Source: Acidimicrobiales bacterium
GTDB taxonomy: Bacteria; Actinomycetota; Acidimicrobiia; Acidimicrobiales; JAUJNH01
Assembly (NCBI GenBank): GCA_030448245.1
Contig: JAUJNH010000007.1
Span: 62,001-126,000 of the forward strand
Length of the DNA: 64,000 bases
Direction of reading: 5' to 3'
In this document: positions 1-7,808 of the stretch, piece by piece
How positions within the stretch are numbered: position 1 is the first letter of the stretch
How the letters are laid out: each line of letters begins with the position of its first letter
Program-made: the position numbers and the translations under genes
The notes under the pieces: generated by a model
Database searches by the model: none
What the model was told of the DNA's origin: nothing
The model's input: the letters and a program-made list of their open reading frames with translations, nothing else

Positions 1-271
1 CCGAGACGAACCCCTGGAAGGGACCGCGGTTCGCCGGCGTTGCAGACCCGGCGGCGTAGAGGTCGACCGACGCCGAGGCGTTGGAGCTGCCGGTCGGGGG
101 CGTGCACGGCGCGCCGGGACCGTTGGTGACCAAGACCGTGGCCCCCGGATCGGCCTCGGCCGGCACGACGTTGATCGCGGCGACGCCCTGAGCGTCGGCC
201 GAACCCCCGACGACCGCCGCGAGCGTGACGGCGGCAGCGGCGGCGGCCACGACGAAGCCGGGGCGGCGCAC
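1..271 (-). CDS. Secreted protein, N-terminal part only (runs off the window)
   Basis: The reading frame is open from a GTG at 271 to the left edge of the window, so only the first 90 or so residues are present and the stop lies outside. The N-terminus is a textbook export signal: two Arg, then a run of Ala/Val (about residues 6-20) ending in GGSADAQG, followed by a Pro/Thr/Ser-rich, mature-looking segment with one Cys. A TACCAT hexamer ends 7 bases before the GTG, matching the leaderless pattern of many genes here; a second GTG at 274 is the alternative. No family can be named from the fragment. Confidence 0.6.
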   Translation of the reverse strand, partial: MRRPGFVVAAAAAAVTLAAVVGGSADAQGVAAINVVPAEADPGATVLVTNGPGAPCTPPTGSSNASASVDLYAAGSATPANRGPFQGFVS

Positions 272-278
272 CACGACG

Positions 279-284
279 ATGGTA
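279..284 (-). promoter_or_regulatory. -10 element of a leaderless promoter
   Basis: TACCAT on the minus strand, 7 bases before the GTG at 271. It fits the TAnnnT pattern seen repeatedly in this window; no Shine-Dalgarno sequence precedes the start. Confidence 0.45.
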
Positions 285-368
285 CCGCCGGATCGGGGTT
301 TCCGGCCCGGCGCCGCCGTGGAGCCCACCGCTACTGTCACCTCGACAGCCGCCGCCAGGGGGGACCAG

Positions 369-608
369 ATGCCCGTCACCGCCTATGTGCTCATCCAGAC
401 CGAGGTGGGGAAGGCGGCCGACGTCGCCCGCGCCGTGGGGCGCATCCCCGGCTTCGTCACCGCCGACGCGGTCACCGGCGTCTACGACGTCATCGTGCGG
501 GCCGAGGCCGACAACATGGACGACCTGGCCAAGTCGGTCGTGTCCAAGGTCGGCCAGATCGAGGGCATCACCCGCACCCTGACGTGCACCGTGGTCCACC
601 TCGACTAG
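369..608 (+). CDS. Lrp/AsnC ligand-binding (RAM) domain protein
   Basis: A 79-residue protein that is only the RAM/ACT-like ligand-binding half of the Lrp/AsnC family. The visible pattern AYVLIQTEVGKAADVARAV, then GVYDVIV, and a final TRTLTCTVV strand gives the beta-alpha-beta-beta-alpha-beta fold. There is no helix-turn-helix, so it is a stand-alone small-molecule-binding oligomer rather than a DNA-binding regulator. The frame is open farther upstream, but the ATG at 369 is preceded by an AGGGGGG ribosome site and begins the domain precisely. Family members of this size are common in actinobacteria; the ligand is unknown. Confidence 0.85.
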   Translation: MPVTAYVLIQTEVGKAADVARAVGRIPGFVTADAVTGVYDVIVRAEADNMDDLAKSVVSKVGQIEGITRTLTCTVVHLD

Positions 609-615
609 AAGCCCG

Positions 616-984
616 TCAGCGGCGGGCGGGGATCTGGGCGGCGCGAATGGTCAGGCCCATCACGAACAGGCCGCCGACGCCGTAGAGCAGGTACAGCCGG
701 TGCTGCAGCTGGGCCCGGTAGCTGTAGAGCACGCCGACGGCGACGATGGCCACGAAGCCGTAGAAGGCGTGGAACTGCAGCTCCCGGCGGTCGTGGCCGC
801 CCACCAGGGCGGCGCCGAGAGCGACCTCGACGAACACCGACACCTCAGCCACCAGCGTCGCCCACCACAGGCCTCTCCGGCGGAGCCCCGGGAGCCGGTG
901 GGCGCCGAGCGCCCAGAGCCCGACCGCCGCGTTCGCCCCGATCACCACCCACGCGAACCAGCGGTGGACATCGCTCAGGGTCAC
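616..984 (-). CDS. Small integral membrane protein (four helices)
   Basis: A 122-residue hydrophobic protein with about four predicted membrane helices: WFAWVVIGANAAVGLWAL near the start, LVAEVSVFVEVALGAALV in the middle, FYGFVAIVAVGVLYSY, and LYLLYGVGGLFVMGL near the end. The charged HDRRELQFH loop and the RAQLQHRLY loop lie between helices. The start is the GTG at 984; the longer open frame upstream is the complement of the tetR gene. It follows the TetR gene on the same strand after about 70 bases. I do not recognise a named family. Confidence 0.7.
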   Translation of the reverse strand: MTLSDVHRWFAWVVIGANAAVGLWALGAHRLPGLRRRGLWWATLVAEVSVFVEVALGAALVGGHDRRELQFHAFYGFVAIVAVGVLYSYRAQLQHRLYLLYGVGGLFVMGLTIRAAQIPARR

Positions 985-1054
985 CGCCGCCCCCGCCGCA
1001 CGCCGGGACAGTACCGCCGGGTTCGCGGCCGCCCCGGGGGACGGCCGGCGTGCG

Positions 1055-1657
1055 TCACGGCGCCAGGCCGTCGAGGAGGAGGTCGACGACGTGCGCCTTG
1101 CGTGCAGCCAGGAAGGCCGGGTCGTGGCTGTCGAAGCCGAGGGGGCCGAGCAAGGTGGCCTGGTGCGCCAGGGGGAAGAAGCACAGGGCCACGATGCTGA
1201 CGAAGAGCTGGCCCGGATCGACCGGGCGCAGGTCGGCGGCGTCCAGCAGCTCGACCAGCGCGTCGACGCCCTGCGCCAGCGCGTCGAGGTGGGCGGCGGC
1301 CCGGCCCAGTCGGTGGCCGTCCTCCAACGCCGCCCGCTGGAGGAGCCGGACATAGGTGGGGCGGGCCGCCAGGAACTCGAGGTAGGAGCCCACCAGACCG
1401 GCCAGCACCGCTCGGGGATCGCGGCCGCCCGGGGCCCGGCCCTCCCGGGCCAGTGCCGCCGGGGCGGCAAAGGCACGCTCGAGGACGGCCTCGTAGAGCC
1501 GCTCCTTGGAGGAGAAGGCGTAGCTCGGCATGCCCCGGGACACCCCGGCCGCGGTGGCGATCTGCTGGAGGGACGCTCCGTCGTAGCCGCGATCCGCGAA
1601 GGCTTCCTCGGCGGCGTCGAGGATCGCTTCCCGGCTGGCGGCGAGGTCCCGAGGCAT
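1055..1657 (-). CDS. TetR/AcrR family transcriptional regulator
   Basis: A 200-residue TetR-type repressor. Residues 8-55 are the DNA-binding domain: ILDAAEEAFADRGYDGASL, then the recognition helix region IATAAGVSRGMPSYAFSSKERLY. The remaining three quarters is the all-helical ligand-binding domain. It is transcribed divergently from the methyltransferase at 1696, and the 38-base gap holds a perfect inverted repeat that is very likely its operator, so autoregulation and control of the methyltransferase are expected. The ligand cannot be read from the sequence. Confidence 0.92.
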   Translation of the reverse strand: MPRDLAASREAILDAAEEAFADRGYDGASLQQIATAAGVSRGMPSYAFSSKERLYEAVLERAFAAPAALAREGRAPGGRDPRAVLAGLVGSYLEFLAARPTYVRLLQRAALEDGHRLGRAAAHLDALAQGVDALVELLDAADLRPVDPGQLFVSIVALCFFPLAHQATLLGPLGFDSHDPAFLAARKAHVVDLLLDGLAP

Positions 1658-1659
1658 GT

Positions 1660-1681
1660 ACTTGCTGAACGTACAGCAAGT
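1660..1681. promoter_or_regulatory. Probable TetR operator
   Basis: An inverted repeat with 8-base arms, ACTTGCTG and CAGCAAGT, around a 6-base centre aacgta. It lies 3 bases upstream of the tetR start and 14 bases upstream of the divergent methyltransferase start, so a bound repressor would cover both promoters. Size and symmetry are typical of TetR-family operators. Confidence 0.85.
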
Positions 1682-1695
1682 TACGGTGGAGGGGG

Positions 1696-2343
1696 ATGCC
1701 CCTCCAAGACGGTTACGACAGCGCCACCGGGCGCTTCTACCGCTCCTACATCGCCCACCCGCGGGTCGGGCGCGTCGTGGGCCGCCTCCTGTGGGCCTCC
1801 GACTTCGGCCTGCTCTACCGCAGCCTCGAGACGCTCCAGCAGGTCGAGGCCGAGGTCGTGCTCGACCTGGCCTGCGGCGCCGGCCTCGCCCTGGGCTGGC
1901 TCGACCCGGCCAGGGTCGGCCGGTACGTCGGGGTCGAGGCCTCGCCCAGCATGCTGGCCCGGGCCGAGTGGGAGGCGTCGACGCGTGGCTTCACCGGTGC
2001 CGAGCTGCACCTGGCCGACGTGACCGCCGCCCCGCTGCCGGACGGCGCGGCCGACGTCTGCCTGCTGTACAACTCGCTGCACTGCTTGCCCCAGCCCGAG
2101 GCGGCCCTCGAGGAGGCGGCGCGCTGCCTGAAGCCGTCGGGAAGGCTGATCGGCAGCATGCTCCTGCGGGGCGAGAGCACCAGGGTCGACCGGCTTCTGG
2201 AGCGGGGCGCCCGGCGACAGGACGGGATGATGGGCCCGGGCGGCACCGCCGTGGGCCTGCGGGCATGGCTGCAGGGGGCGGGGTTCGGAGAGGTCGTGAC
2301 GGATGCCTCCGGCGCCTTTGCCACCTTCAGCGCCCGCCGCTGA
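1696..2343 (+). CDS. Class I SAM-dependent methyltransferase
   Basis: A 215-residue Rossmann-fold methyltransferase. Motif I, VLDLACGAG, is at residues 55-63; GVEASPSMLARAEW is the acidic loop region of motif II, ADVTAAPLPDGAADV the motif III region, and LKPSGRLIGSMLL the post-III strand. This layout matches the UbiE/methyltransferase-11 type that acts on small molecules or lipids; the substrate is unknown. A GGAGGGGG ribosome site precedes the ATG. The gene is divergent from, and probably repressed by, the TetR protein at 1055-1657. Confidence 0.88.
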   Translation: MPLQDGYDSATGRFYRSYIAHPRVGRVVGRLLWASDFGLLYRSLETLQQVEAEVVLDLACGAGLALGWLDPARVGRYVGVEASPSMLARAEWEASTRGFTGAELHLADVTAAPLPDGAADVCLLYNSLHCLPQPEAALEEAARCLKPSGRLIGSMLLRGESTRVDRLLERGARRQDGMMGPGGTAVGLRAWLQGAGFGEVVTDASGAFATFSARR

Positions 2344-2353
2344 GCGGCCCGGC

Positions 2354-2659
2354 TCAGCCGAGCTGCTGGGCCACCGAGAAGGACCAGACCTCACTGCCCG
2401 CGGCCGGGCTGGCCTGGGCCTGCGGGGAGCCGTGCTGCTGGCCAAAGGCCGAGGACGACAGCCAGGCCTGGAAGGCCGCCTCGTCACGCCACTGGGTGAC
2501 GACCAGCCACACGTCGCGGCCGTCGGCGGGGCGGAGCAGCGAGAACCGCTCGAAGCCGTCCGCCTGCTCGACCAGGCCGGCGCGCTTGGCGAAGCGCTCG
2601 GCCATGGCGTCGTGCTGGTCGGCCGGGACGGTGATGGCGTTGATGACGACGTGGCTCAC
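2354..2659 (-). CDS. MhuD-like heme-degrading monooxygenase (ABM/IsdG fold)
   Basis: A 101-residue single-domain protein of the antibiotic-biosynthesis-monooxygenase fold. Its start, VVINAITVP, and the segment VVTQWRDEAAFQAWLSS resemble mycobacterial MhuD closely. In MhuD the catalytic set is Asn7, Trp66 and His75; here Asn7 and Trp66 fall at the same positions and the candidate proximal His is residue 76, a one-residue shift. MhuD-type enzymes open heme oxygenatively and release iron. The gene begins 20 bases after the PIG-L deacetylase stop, so the two form an operon. A general ABM enzyme is the alternative. Confidence 0.75.
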   Translation of the reverse strand: MSHVVINAITVPADQHDAMAERFAKRAGLVEQADGFERFSLLRPADGRDVWLVVTQWRDEAAFQAWLSSSAFGQQHGSPQAQASPAAGSEVWSFSVAQQLG

Positions 2660-2678
2660 CCGCTGGAGCCTCGCGCCC

Positions 2679-3464
2679 TCAGACCAGCCGGTCGGCCGCC
2701 GTGCTCTCGGGGGCCCGCATCCGCACGTACCACTCCTGGCCGAACGACTCGGTGAACGCCTCGACGGGCATGCCCAGGAAGAAGTCCATGTCGCCGACCT
2801 GGGTCTCGTGGCAGCGCATCGAGGCCAGCTTGGCGGGGATGTGGTCGGCCACGTCGACCACGGTGTCGAGCTCCGATTCGGGCAGGCCTATGGTGGCCAT
2901 CATCTCCTCGGACGGCCGCTCGTCCTCGCTCGGCGCCATGCCCCGCTCGGCCGCCTGCTCCACCATGCGGGCCATGCGCTCGCGGTTGACGGTGACCTGG
3001 TAGAGGCCGCGGGTGGCGGCCAGGTCGGCGGCCCGCAGGCCGACGTGGTGGACCTGGATGTGGTCGGGGTGGCCGTAGGTGCCGTGGTCGTCGTAGGTCA
3101 CGAGCACGTCGGCTCGCTCCTCCTCGAGCTGCCGGGCCAGGCGGGACGCGGCCTCCTCGACGTCGGCGTTGCAAAAGGCGCCGGGGGCGGCGTTGCCCTC
3201 CGTCCCGGCCATGCCGGAGTCGCCGTAGCCGAGGAACCGGTGCTCCGCCCCCAGCACCTCGGCCGACGCTCGCACCTCGGCGGCCCGTCGTCCGGCCAGC
3301 GTCTCACCGTCGGCGAGCAACCCGTCCGGGCACTCGCCGAGCGCCCCGTCGGTGGCGGTGACGATCAGGACGCGGTGCCCCTCGGCAGCCAGGCGAGCGA
3401 TGGTGCCGCCGGTGATCAGGCACTCGTCGTCGGGATGGGCGTGCAGGAACACGACGGTGGCCAT
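2679..3464 (-). CDS. PIG-L family deacetylase (MshB/Mca-like)
   Basis: A 261-residue zinc-dependent N-deacetylase. The metal-binding signature HAHPDDE is at residues 8-14, and the second ligand motif, TYGHPDHIQ, is near residue 130. Relatives include MshB (mycothiol biosynthesis) and Mca (mycothiol S-conjugate amidase); the extended C-terminal part with HETQVGDMDFF is closer to the Mca side, but I cannot separate the two with confidence. The ATG at 3464 has no ribosome site; TACCTT ends 8 bases upstream, so a leaderless transcript is likely. It is co-directional with the MhuD-like gene. Confidence 0.88.
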   Translation of the reverse strand: MATVVFLHAHPDDECLITGGTIARLAAEGHRVLIVTATDGALGECPDGLLADGETLAGRRAAEVRASAEVLGAEHRFLGYGDSGMAGTEGNAAPGAFCNADVEEAASRLARQLEEERADVLVTYDDHGTYGHPDHIQVHHVGLRAADLAATRGLYQVTVNRERMARMVEQAAERGMAPSEDERPSEEMMATIGLPESELDTVVDVADHIPAKLASMRCHETQVGDMDFFLGMPVEAFTESFGQEWYVRMRAPESTAADRLV

Positions 3465-3472
3465 GGCAGGTG

Positions 3473-3478
3473 AAGGTA
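3473..3478 (-). promoter_or_regulatory. -10 element of a leaderless promoter (PIG-L gene)
   Basis: TACCTT on the minus strand, 8 bases before the ATG at 3464, with no Shine-Dalgarno sequence between. Confidence 0.5.
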
Positions 3479-3494
3479 CCGACGGGACCGGGCT

Positions 3495-4067
3495 TCAGAG
3501 CACGGGACGGGCGGCGGCCACGCCCAGGCGGGCCAGCCGGCGCAGGCCCGGGTCGCAGCCCTGGTCGGCTTCGACCTCGTCCAGGCTCAGCCACCGGAAC
3601 CGGTCGGCCTCGTCGTTCGCCACAGGCTCGGCCCCCGGCGGGGCGACGACGACGAAGCGGACGTCGTGGTGCGCATGACGACCGGCGTCGGGAGGAGCCA
3701 CGTGGTGGACGTCGAGGTCGACTGGCAGAGCCGACGCCAACCGGAGCTCGCTGATGCCCGTCTCCTCGACCGCCTCCCGGCGAGCCGACCGGGCCAGGTC
3801 ACCGTCGCCGTCGAGGTGGCCGCCGGGCTGAACCCAGATCCCCAGCTTCTTGTGCCACAGGACGAGCACCCGCTGGCCGGCGGCGTCCACCACCAGGGCC
3901 GAGCCGGTCAGGTGGCCGCCGTCCTGGCGGCCCAGCGGGTCGGCCGTCTGGTCGAGCAGGGCCAGCGTGGCTCGCCTCGCGCTGGCCTGCTCGGGCGAGA
4001 CGGGCACGAAGCCAGCGATGACGGCCCGGGCTCGGCCCACCTCGTCACGGCTGGCCCTTGGGCTCAT
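3495..4067 (-). CDS. NUDIX hydrolase
   Basis: A 190-residue NUDIX protein. The core box reads GGHLDGDGDLARSARREAV followed by EETGI, with REAVEETGI giving the usual metal-binding Glu residues; the earlier Glu of the consensus G-x5-E is replaced by Gly, which is tolerated in this GGHxDGD subgroup. It should hydrolyse a nucleoside-diphosphate-linked compound; the substrate is unknown. The ATG at 4067 overlaps the racemase stop as ATGA, making this the third gene of an operon that starts at 6084. The C-terminal half holds a His-rich strand (DVHHVAPPDAGRHAHHDVRF). Confidence 0.9.
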   Translation of the reverse strand: MSPRASRDEVGRARAVIAGFVPVSPEQASARRATLALLDQTADPLGRQDGGHLTGSALVVDAAGQRVLVLWHKKLGIWVQPGGHLDGDGDLARSARREAVEETGISELRLASALPVDLDVHHVAPPDAGRHAHHDVRFVVVAPPGAEPVANDEADRFRWLSLDEVEADQGCDPGLRRLARLGVAAARPVL

Positions 4068-5224
4068 GTGATGGCACCCGAGGCGCGGAGGGAGGCCACC
4101 TCGTGGGCGGGCGCCCCCAGCCAGTCGGCCAGGATCTCGTCGGTGTGCTGGCCCGGGTGGGCGGGCGGCCGCTGAATCGACCCCGGCGTCCGGCTGAAGC
4201 GGGGCGCCGGCGCCGGCTGGACCACGCCCTCGACCGCGACGAAGGTGCCCCGGGCCTGCAGGTGCGGGTGACCAGGCGCCTCGGTGAAGGAGAGCACGGG
4301 GGCCACGCAGGCGTCGGTGTGCTCGAGCAGCTCGCACCACTCGGCCCGGGTCCGGCTGCGGAACAGCGCGGCCATGGCCGCCTTGCGCTCGGGCCAGGTC
4401 GAGCTGTCGAAGTGGGACGGGGGGTCGGGCCGGTCGGCCTCGAAGCCGGTGAGCCGGCACAGCTCGGCGTAGAACTGCGGCTCGATGGCCCCCACGGCCA
4501 CATGGCGGCCGTCGGCGGTCTCGTAGACCTCGTAGAAGTGGGCGCCGGTGTCCAGCAGGTTCGTCCCCCGCACGTCGTTGTAGGCGCCCATGGCCAGCAG
4601 GGCCCAGAACATGGTGGACAGCACGGCCGAGCCGTCGACCATGGCCGCGTCGACCACCTGGCCCTGCCCGCTGCGGCGAGCCTCGAGGAGCCCGCAGACG
4701 ACGCCAAAGGCGAGGAACATGCCGCCGCCCCCGAAGTCGCCGACCAGGTTGAGGGGCGGGACGGGGCGGGAGTCGACGCGGCCGATGGCGCCCAACACCC
4801 CGGTCAGGGCGATGTAGTCGATGTCGTGGCCGGCGAGAGGCGCGTTCGGGCCGTCCTGGCCCCAGCCCGTCATGCGCCCGTAGACGAGCCGGGGGTTCAG
4901 GGCCCAGCAGTCGTCGGGGCCGACGCCGAGACGCTCGGTGACCCCGGGGCGGAACCCTTCGAGGAGGGCGTCGGCCTGCTCGACCAGGCGCAGCACCGTG
5001 GCCCGCCCCGCCGGGTGCTTGAGGTCGACGCCGATGGACCGGCGGCCGCGGTTCGACACGTCGGCCGGCGGTGTGGCCGGGTCACCACCGGTCACGCGGT
5101 CGGACCGCTCGACGCGCACGACGTCGGCCCCCATGTCCGCCAGGAGCATGGCTGCGAAGGGCCCCGGGCCGAGGCCGGCGAGCTCGACCACCCTGGTGCC
5201 GGTCAGGGGGCCGGAGGCGGTCAT
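4064..5224 (-). CDS. Alpha-methylacyl-CoA racemase-type family III CoA-transferase
   Basis: A 386-residue member of the CaiB/BaiF family. The segment NLVGDFGGGGMF and the earlier AGHDIDYIALTG are hallmarks of alpha-methylacyl-CoA racemase; in the mycobacterial enzyme the catalytic pair is a His in the first motif region and an Asp in the second, corresponding here to His133 and Asp163. The enzyme inverts the 2-methyl centre of branched acyl-CoAs so that beta-oxidation can proceed. Its ATG overlaps the hydrolase stop and its stop overlaps the NUDIX start, so all three are translationally coupled. Confidence 0.9.
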   Translation of the reverse strand: MTASGPLTGTRVVELAGLGPGPFAAMLLADMGADVVRVERSDRVTGGDPATPPADVSNRGRRSIGVDLKHPAGRATVLRLVEQADALLEGFRPGVTERLGVGPDDCWALNPRLVYGRMTGWGQDGPNAPLAGHDIDYIALTGVLGAIGRVDSRPVPPLNLVGDFGGGGMFLAFGVVCGLLEARRSGQGQVVDAAMVDGSAVLSTMFWALLAMGAYNDVRGTNLLDTGAHFYEVYETADGRHVAVGAIEPQFYAELCRLTGFEADRPDPPSHFDSSTWPERKAAMAALFRSRTRAEWCELLEHTDACVAPVLSFTEAPGHPHLQARGTFVAVEGVVQPAPAPRFSRTPGSIQRPPAHPGQHTDEILADWLGAPAHEVASLRASGAIT

Positions 5225-6084
5225 CCCTCGGCCCGCCGCGCGTTGGCCTCGATGGCGTCGACGATGCGGGTCCAGAGGTGCGCGGGCAGGTCGTGGCCCA
5301 TGTCGGCCAGCTCGAGCAGCTGCGCGCCGGGGACGGCGGCGGCGGTGGCCCGCCCGCCGTCGGGCTGGATGAGGGTGTCCTGCAAGCCGTGGATGACCAG
5401 GGTGGGCACCTCCAGGCGCCGCAGCCGCTGGGTCCGGTCGCCGCTGGCCATCATGGCGGCCAGCTGCCGGGCCGCACCCTCGGGGTAGTGGGCCCGGTCG
5501 TAGGCCAGGCCGGCCCGCCGGCGCACCTCCTCAGGCTCCGGAGGGTGCGTTCTCGAGCCGATGACGGCGGCGACCTCGAGGCTCCGGGTCAGGGCGCCGT
5601 CACGGTCGCTGGGCGGGGGCGCCAGCAGGGCCATGACGGCCTCGGCCGTGGGGAGGCCCACGTCCGACGCCCCCGTGCTGCTCATGATCGAGCACAGGCT
5701 GCGGACCCGCTCGGGGTGGTCGAGGGCGAGCGTCTGGGCGATCATCCCGCCCATCGAGGCACCCACGAGGTGCGCCCGTTCGATGGCGAGGCGGTCGAGG
5801 AGGCCGATCAGGTCCTCGGCCATGTCGGACAGGAGGTAGGGCACCCTGGCCGGGTCGACCTCGAAGGGGTTGACGGTGACACCGTCCAGGTGGGTGGACA
5901 GGCCGCTGTCGCGGTTGTCGACCAGGACGACGCGGAACCCCCGTCCCACCAGGTCCTCCACGAAGGGGGTGGGCCAGGCCGTGAGCTGCGCGGTGAGGCC
6001 CATGACGAGGAGCAGCGGCGCGGCACCCGGGTCGCCGTGGTCGTCGTAGAAGAGGTGGATCCCGTTGGTCGCGACGACGGGCAT
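5221..6084 (-). CDS. Alpha/beta hydrolase
   Basis: A 287-residue alpha/beta-hydrolase. The oxyanion region is LLLVMGLTAQ, the nucleophile elbow is GASMGG with Ser110, and the catalytic His lies in ADMGHDLP near the C-terminus; the Asp is likely in IHGLQDTLIQP. It resembles the broad esterase/peroxidase-like group annotated in actinobacteria beside acyl-CoA genes. It is the first gene of the operon with the racemase and NUDIX genes, and is divergent from galT with an 84-base gap. The upstream extension of the open frame is the complement of galT, so the ATG at 6084 is preferred. Confidence 0.88.
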   Translation of the reverse strand: MPVVATNGIHLFYDDHGDPGAAPLLLVMGLTAQLTAWPTPFVEDLVGRGFRVVLVDNRDSGLSTHLDGVTVNPFEVDPARVPYLLSDMAEDLIGLLDRLAIERAHLVGASMGGMIAQTLALDHPERVRSLCSIMSSTGASDVGLPTAEAVMALLAPPPSDRDGALTRSLEVAAVIGSRTHPPEPEEVRRRAGLAYDRAHYPEGAARQLAAMMASGDRTQRLRRLEVPTLVIHGLQDTLIQPDGGRATAAAVPGAQLLELADMGHDLPAHLWTRIVDAIEANARRAEG

Positions 6085-6155
6085 GGAGCCGTAGCGTCCT
6101 CGGCCTCGACCCGCCCGGTCAAGCCTGGCGGACGCCGGCGCCCTCGCGGCCGGCC

Positions 6156-6161
6156 TACCGT
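6156..6161 (+). promoter_or_regulatory. -10 element of a leaderless promoter (galT)
   Basis: TACCGT, 7 bases before the galT GTG at 6169, with no ribosome site between them. Confidence 0.5.
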
Positions 6162-6168
6162 CGTGGCC

Positions 6169-7035
6169 GTGGCACGAAGCACGGAGCTGCGCCTCGACCG
6201 GCTGACCCGGGCCCCGGTGGTGGTCACCGGCGCCCGCCAGAACCGGCCCAACCGGCCCACGGGCGGCTGCCCGTTCTGCCCCGGGGGGCTCGAGTCGCCT
6301 GAGCCCTACGAGGTGCGGTGGTTCCCCAACCGCTGGCCGCCGCTCGACAAGGACCGGGCCGAGGTCCTGCTGTACTCGCCCGAGCACGGGCTCGCCCTCT
6401 GGCAGCTCGGCGTCGCCGGTGTCCGCCGTGTCGTCGACCTGTGGGTCGACCGGTCGGTGGCGCTGGGCGGGCGGCCGGGAGTGGCGTACGTCCTGCTCTT
6501 CGAGAACCGCGGCGCCGAGGTTGGCGCGACCATCGACCACCCGCACGGCCAGGCCTACGCCTTTTCGGAGGTGCCGCAGGCGCCGCTGCGCGAGCTCACC
6601 CTCGGCCGCTGCGCCCTGTGCGACCCGCCGGCCGAGCGCACCATCGTCAGCCAGAAGGGTCTCTGGCGGGCCTGGTGCCCAGAGGCGAGCGCCTGGCCCT
6701 ACGAGCTGCGGGTGGCGCCGGCGAGCCACACCCAGTCGCTGCCGGCGCTGGGCGACGACGAGAAGGAGGCGCTGGCCGTCGTCCTGGTCGACGCCCTGGC
6801 CCGGCTCGACCAGCTGTTCGACGCCCCCATGCCCTACATGTTGTGGTGGCACCAGCGGCCCACCGACGACGGCGAGTGGCCGCTGGCCCACCTCCACGCC
6901 CACGTCGCCCCGCTGCTGCGGGCGCCTGGCACCCCCCGTTTCGTGGCGGCGGGCGAGCTGGGCAGCGGGGTCTTCTTCAACCCGGTGGTGCCGGAGGACG
7001 CGGCGGCCAAGCTGCGGGGGCTGCCCGGCGCCTGA
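6169..7035 (+). CDS. galT: Galactose-1-phosphate uridylyltransferase
   Basis: A 288-residue HIT-superfamily nucleotidyltransferase. The active-site motif HPHGQ is at residues 124-128, where the second His carries the uridylyl group. Two Cys pairs, GCPFC (34-37) and RCALC (148-151), and a late HLHAH motif suggest bound metal as in GalT. It is shorter than E. coli GalT (about 348), as is usual for actinobacterial forms. The GTG start fits the leaderless pattern; the open frame extends far upstream only because it shadows the divergent hydrolase. No galK or galE is adjacent. Confidence 0.85.
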   Translation: MARSTELRLDRLTRAPVVVTGARQNRPNRPTGGCPFCPGGLESPEPYEVRWFPNRWPPLDKDRAEVLLYSPEHGLALWQLGVAGVRRVVDLWVDRSVALGGRPGVAYVLLFENRGAEVGATIDHPHGQAYAFSEVPQAPLRELTLGRCALCDPPAERTIVSQKGLWRAWCPEASAWPYELRVAPASHTQSLPALGDDEKEALAVVLVDALARLDQLFDAPMPYMLWWHQRPTDDGEWPLAHLHAHVAPLLRAPGTPRFVAAGELGSGVFFNPVVPEDAAAKLRGLPGA

Positions 7036-7047
7036 GGCCGGGGCCGG

Positions 7048-7677
7048 TCAGGCCAGCAGGCGCGCCTTTTGCGCCTCGTACTCGGCGGGGTTGATGGCGC
7101 CCTGCTGGAGGAGCTGGTGGAGCTTCTCGAGCTGCTCGGCGACCGAGAGCCCAGCCGACCCGACGGTCGCCCTGACGCCGGCCATCCGGTCGGCCCGCCG
7201 GTTCTCGTAGGCCTCGATCTCCCGGTAGATCACCTGCTGCACCATGTTGGGCTTGCGGATGTCGGTGAAGGTGTTCTGACCCGTCTCGCCGGCCGACTCG
7301 ATCATCAGGTCGCCAGCGCCCAGCATCCGCTCGAGGACGGTCTGGTTGAAGCGGATGGTCTGCACCCGGTCGAGTGGGATCTCGATGCCCTTCTTGGCGA
7401 TGACGCCCTCGCGGTGGATCAGGCGTTCGGTGGTGACGACGAAGTTCGTGGTGGTCCACCTGACGTAGCGGACCAGCAGGAGGATGACGGCGAGGGCGAG
7501 GATGGCGAGGAGGGCGAAGGTCACCACCCGGAAGCCGCCTTCGAGCACGGTGGACGCCGCCGTGGCCGCGATGGCAAGCACCACGAAGAGCATGGCCGAG
7601 AACAGCTTGATCCAGTGGGGCCGGAGGTCGAGGACGATCTCCTCCGAGTCGTTCAGCAGATCCGGCGGGAACGGCAT
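7048..7677 (-). CDS. Membrane PH-domain protein with C-terminal SHOCT motif
   Basis: A 209-residue protein. Two adjacent membrane helices occupy about residues 24-70 (LFSAMLFVVLAIAATAAS and VVTFALLAILALAVILLL). They are followed by a bacterial PH (DUF304/YdbS-type) domain, TTNFVVTTERLIHREGVI and EIPLDRVQTIRFNQT. The last 30 residues, SVAEQLEKLHQLLQQGAINP, form a SHOCT motif. Such proteins are peripheral envelope factors of unknown role. A strong AAGGAGGGG ribosome site precedes the ATG. Confidence 0.88.
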   Translation of the reverse strand: MPFPPDLLNDSEEIVLDLRPHWIKLFSAMLFVVLAIAATAASTVLEGGFRVVTFALLAILALAVILLLVRYVRWTTTNFVVTTERLIHREGVIAKKGIEIPLDRVQTIRFNQTVLERMLGAGDLMIESAGETGQNTFTDIRKPNMVQQVIYREIEAYENRRADRMAGVRATVGSAGLSVAEQLEKLHQLLQQGAINPAEYEAQKARLLA

Positions 7678-7808
7678 CGGGCCCCTCCTTCTGGTCGCTC
7701 CGTGGGCGTCCTCATGCCTCCGCCTTGCCCCTCGGGGTCCCTCCCGTGCCGGGACCCTCCCCTCGGCCCAGGCGGAGACGGTTGCCCACTCCGCTCATGG
7801 GCCCGACG

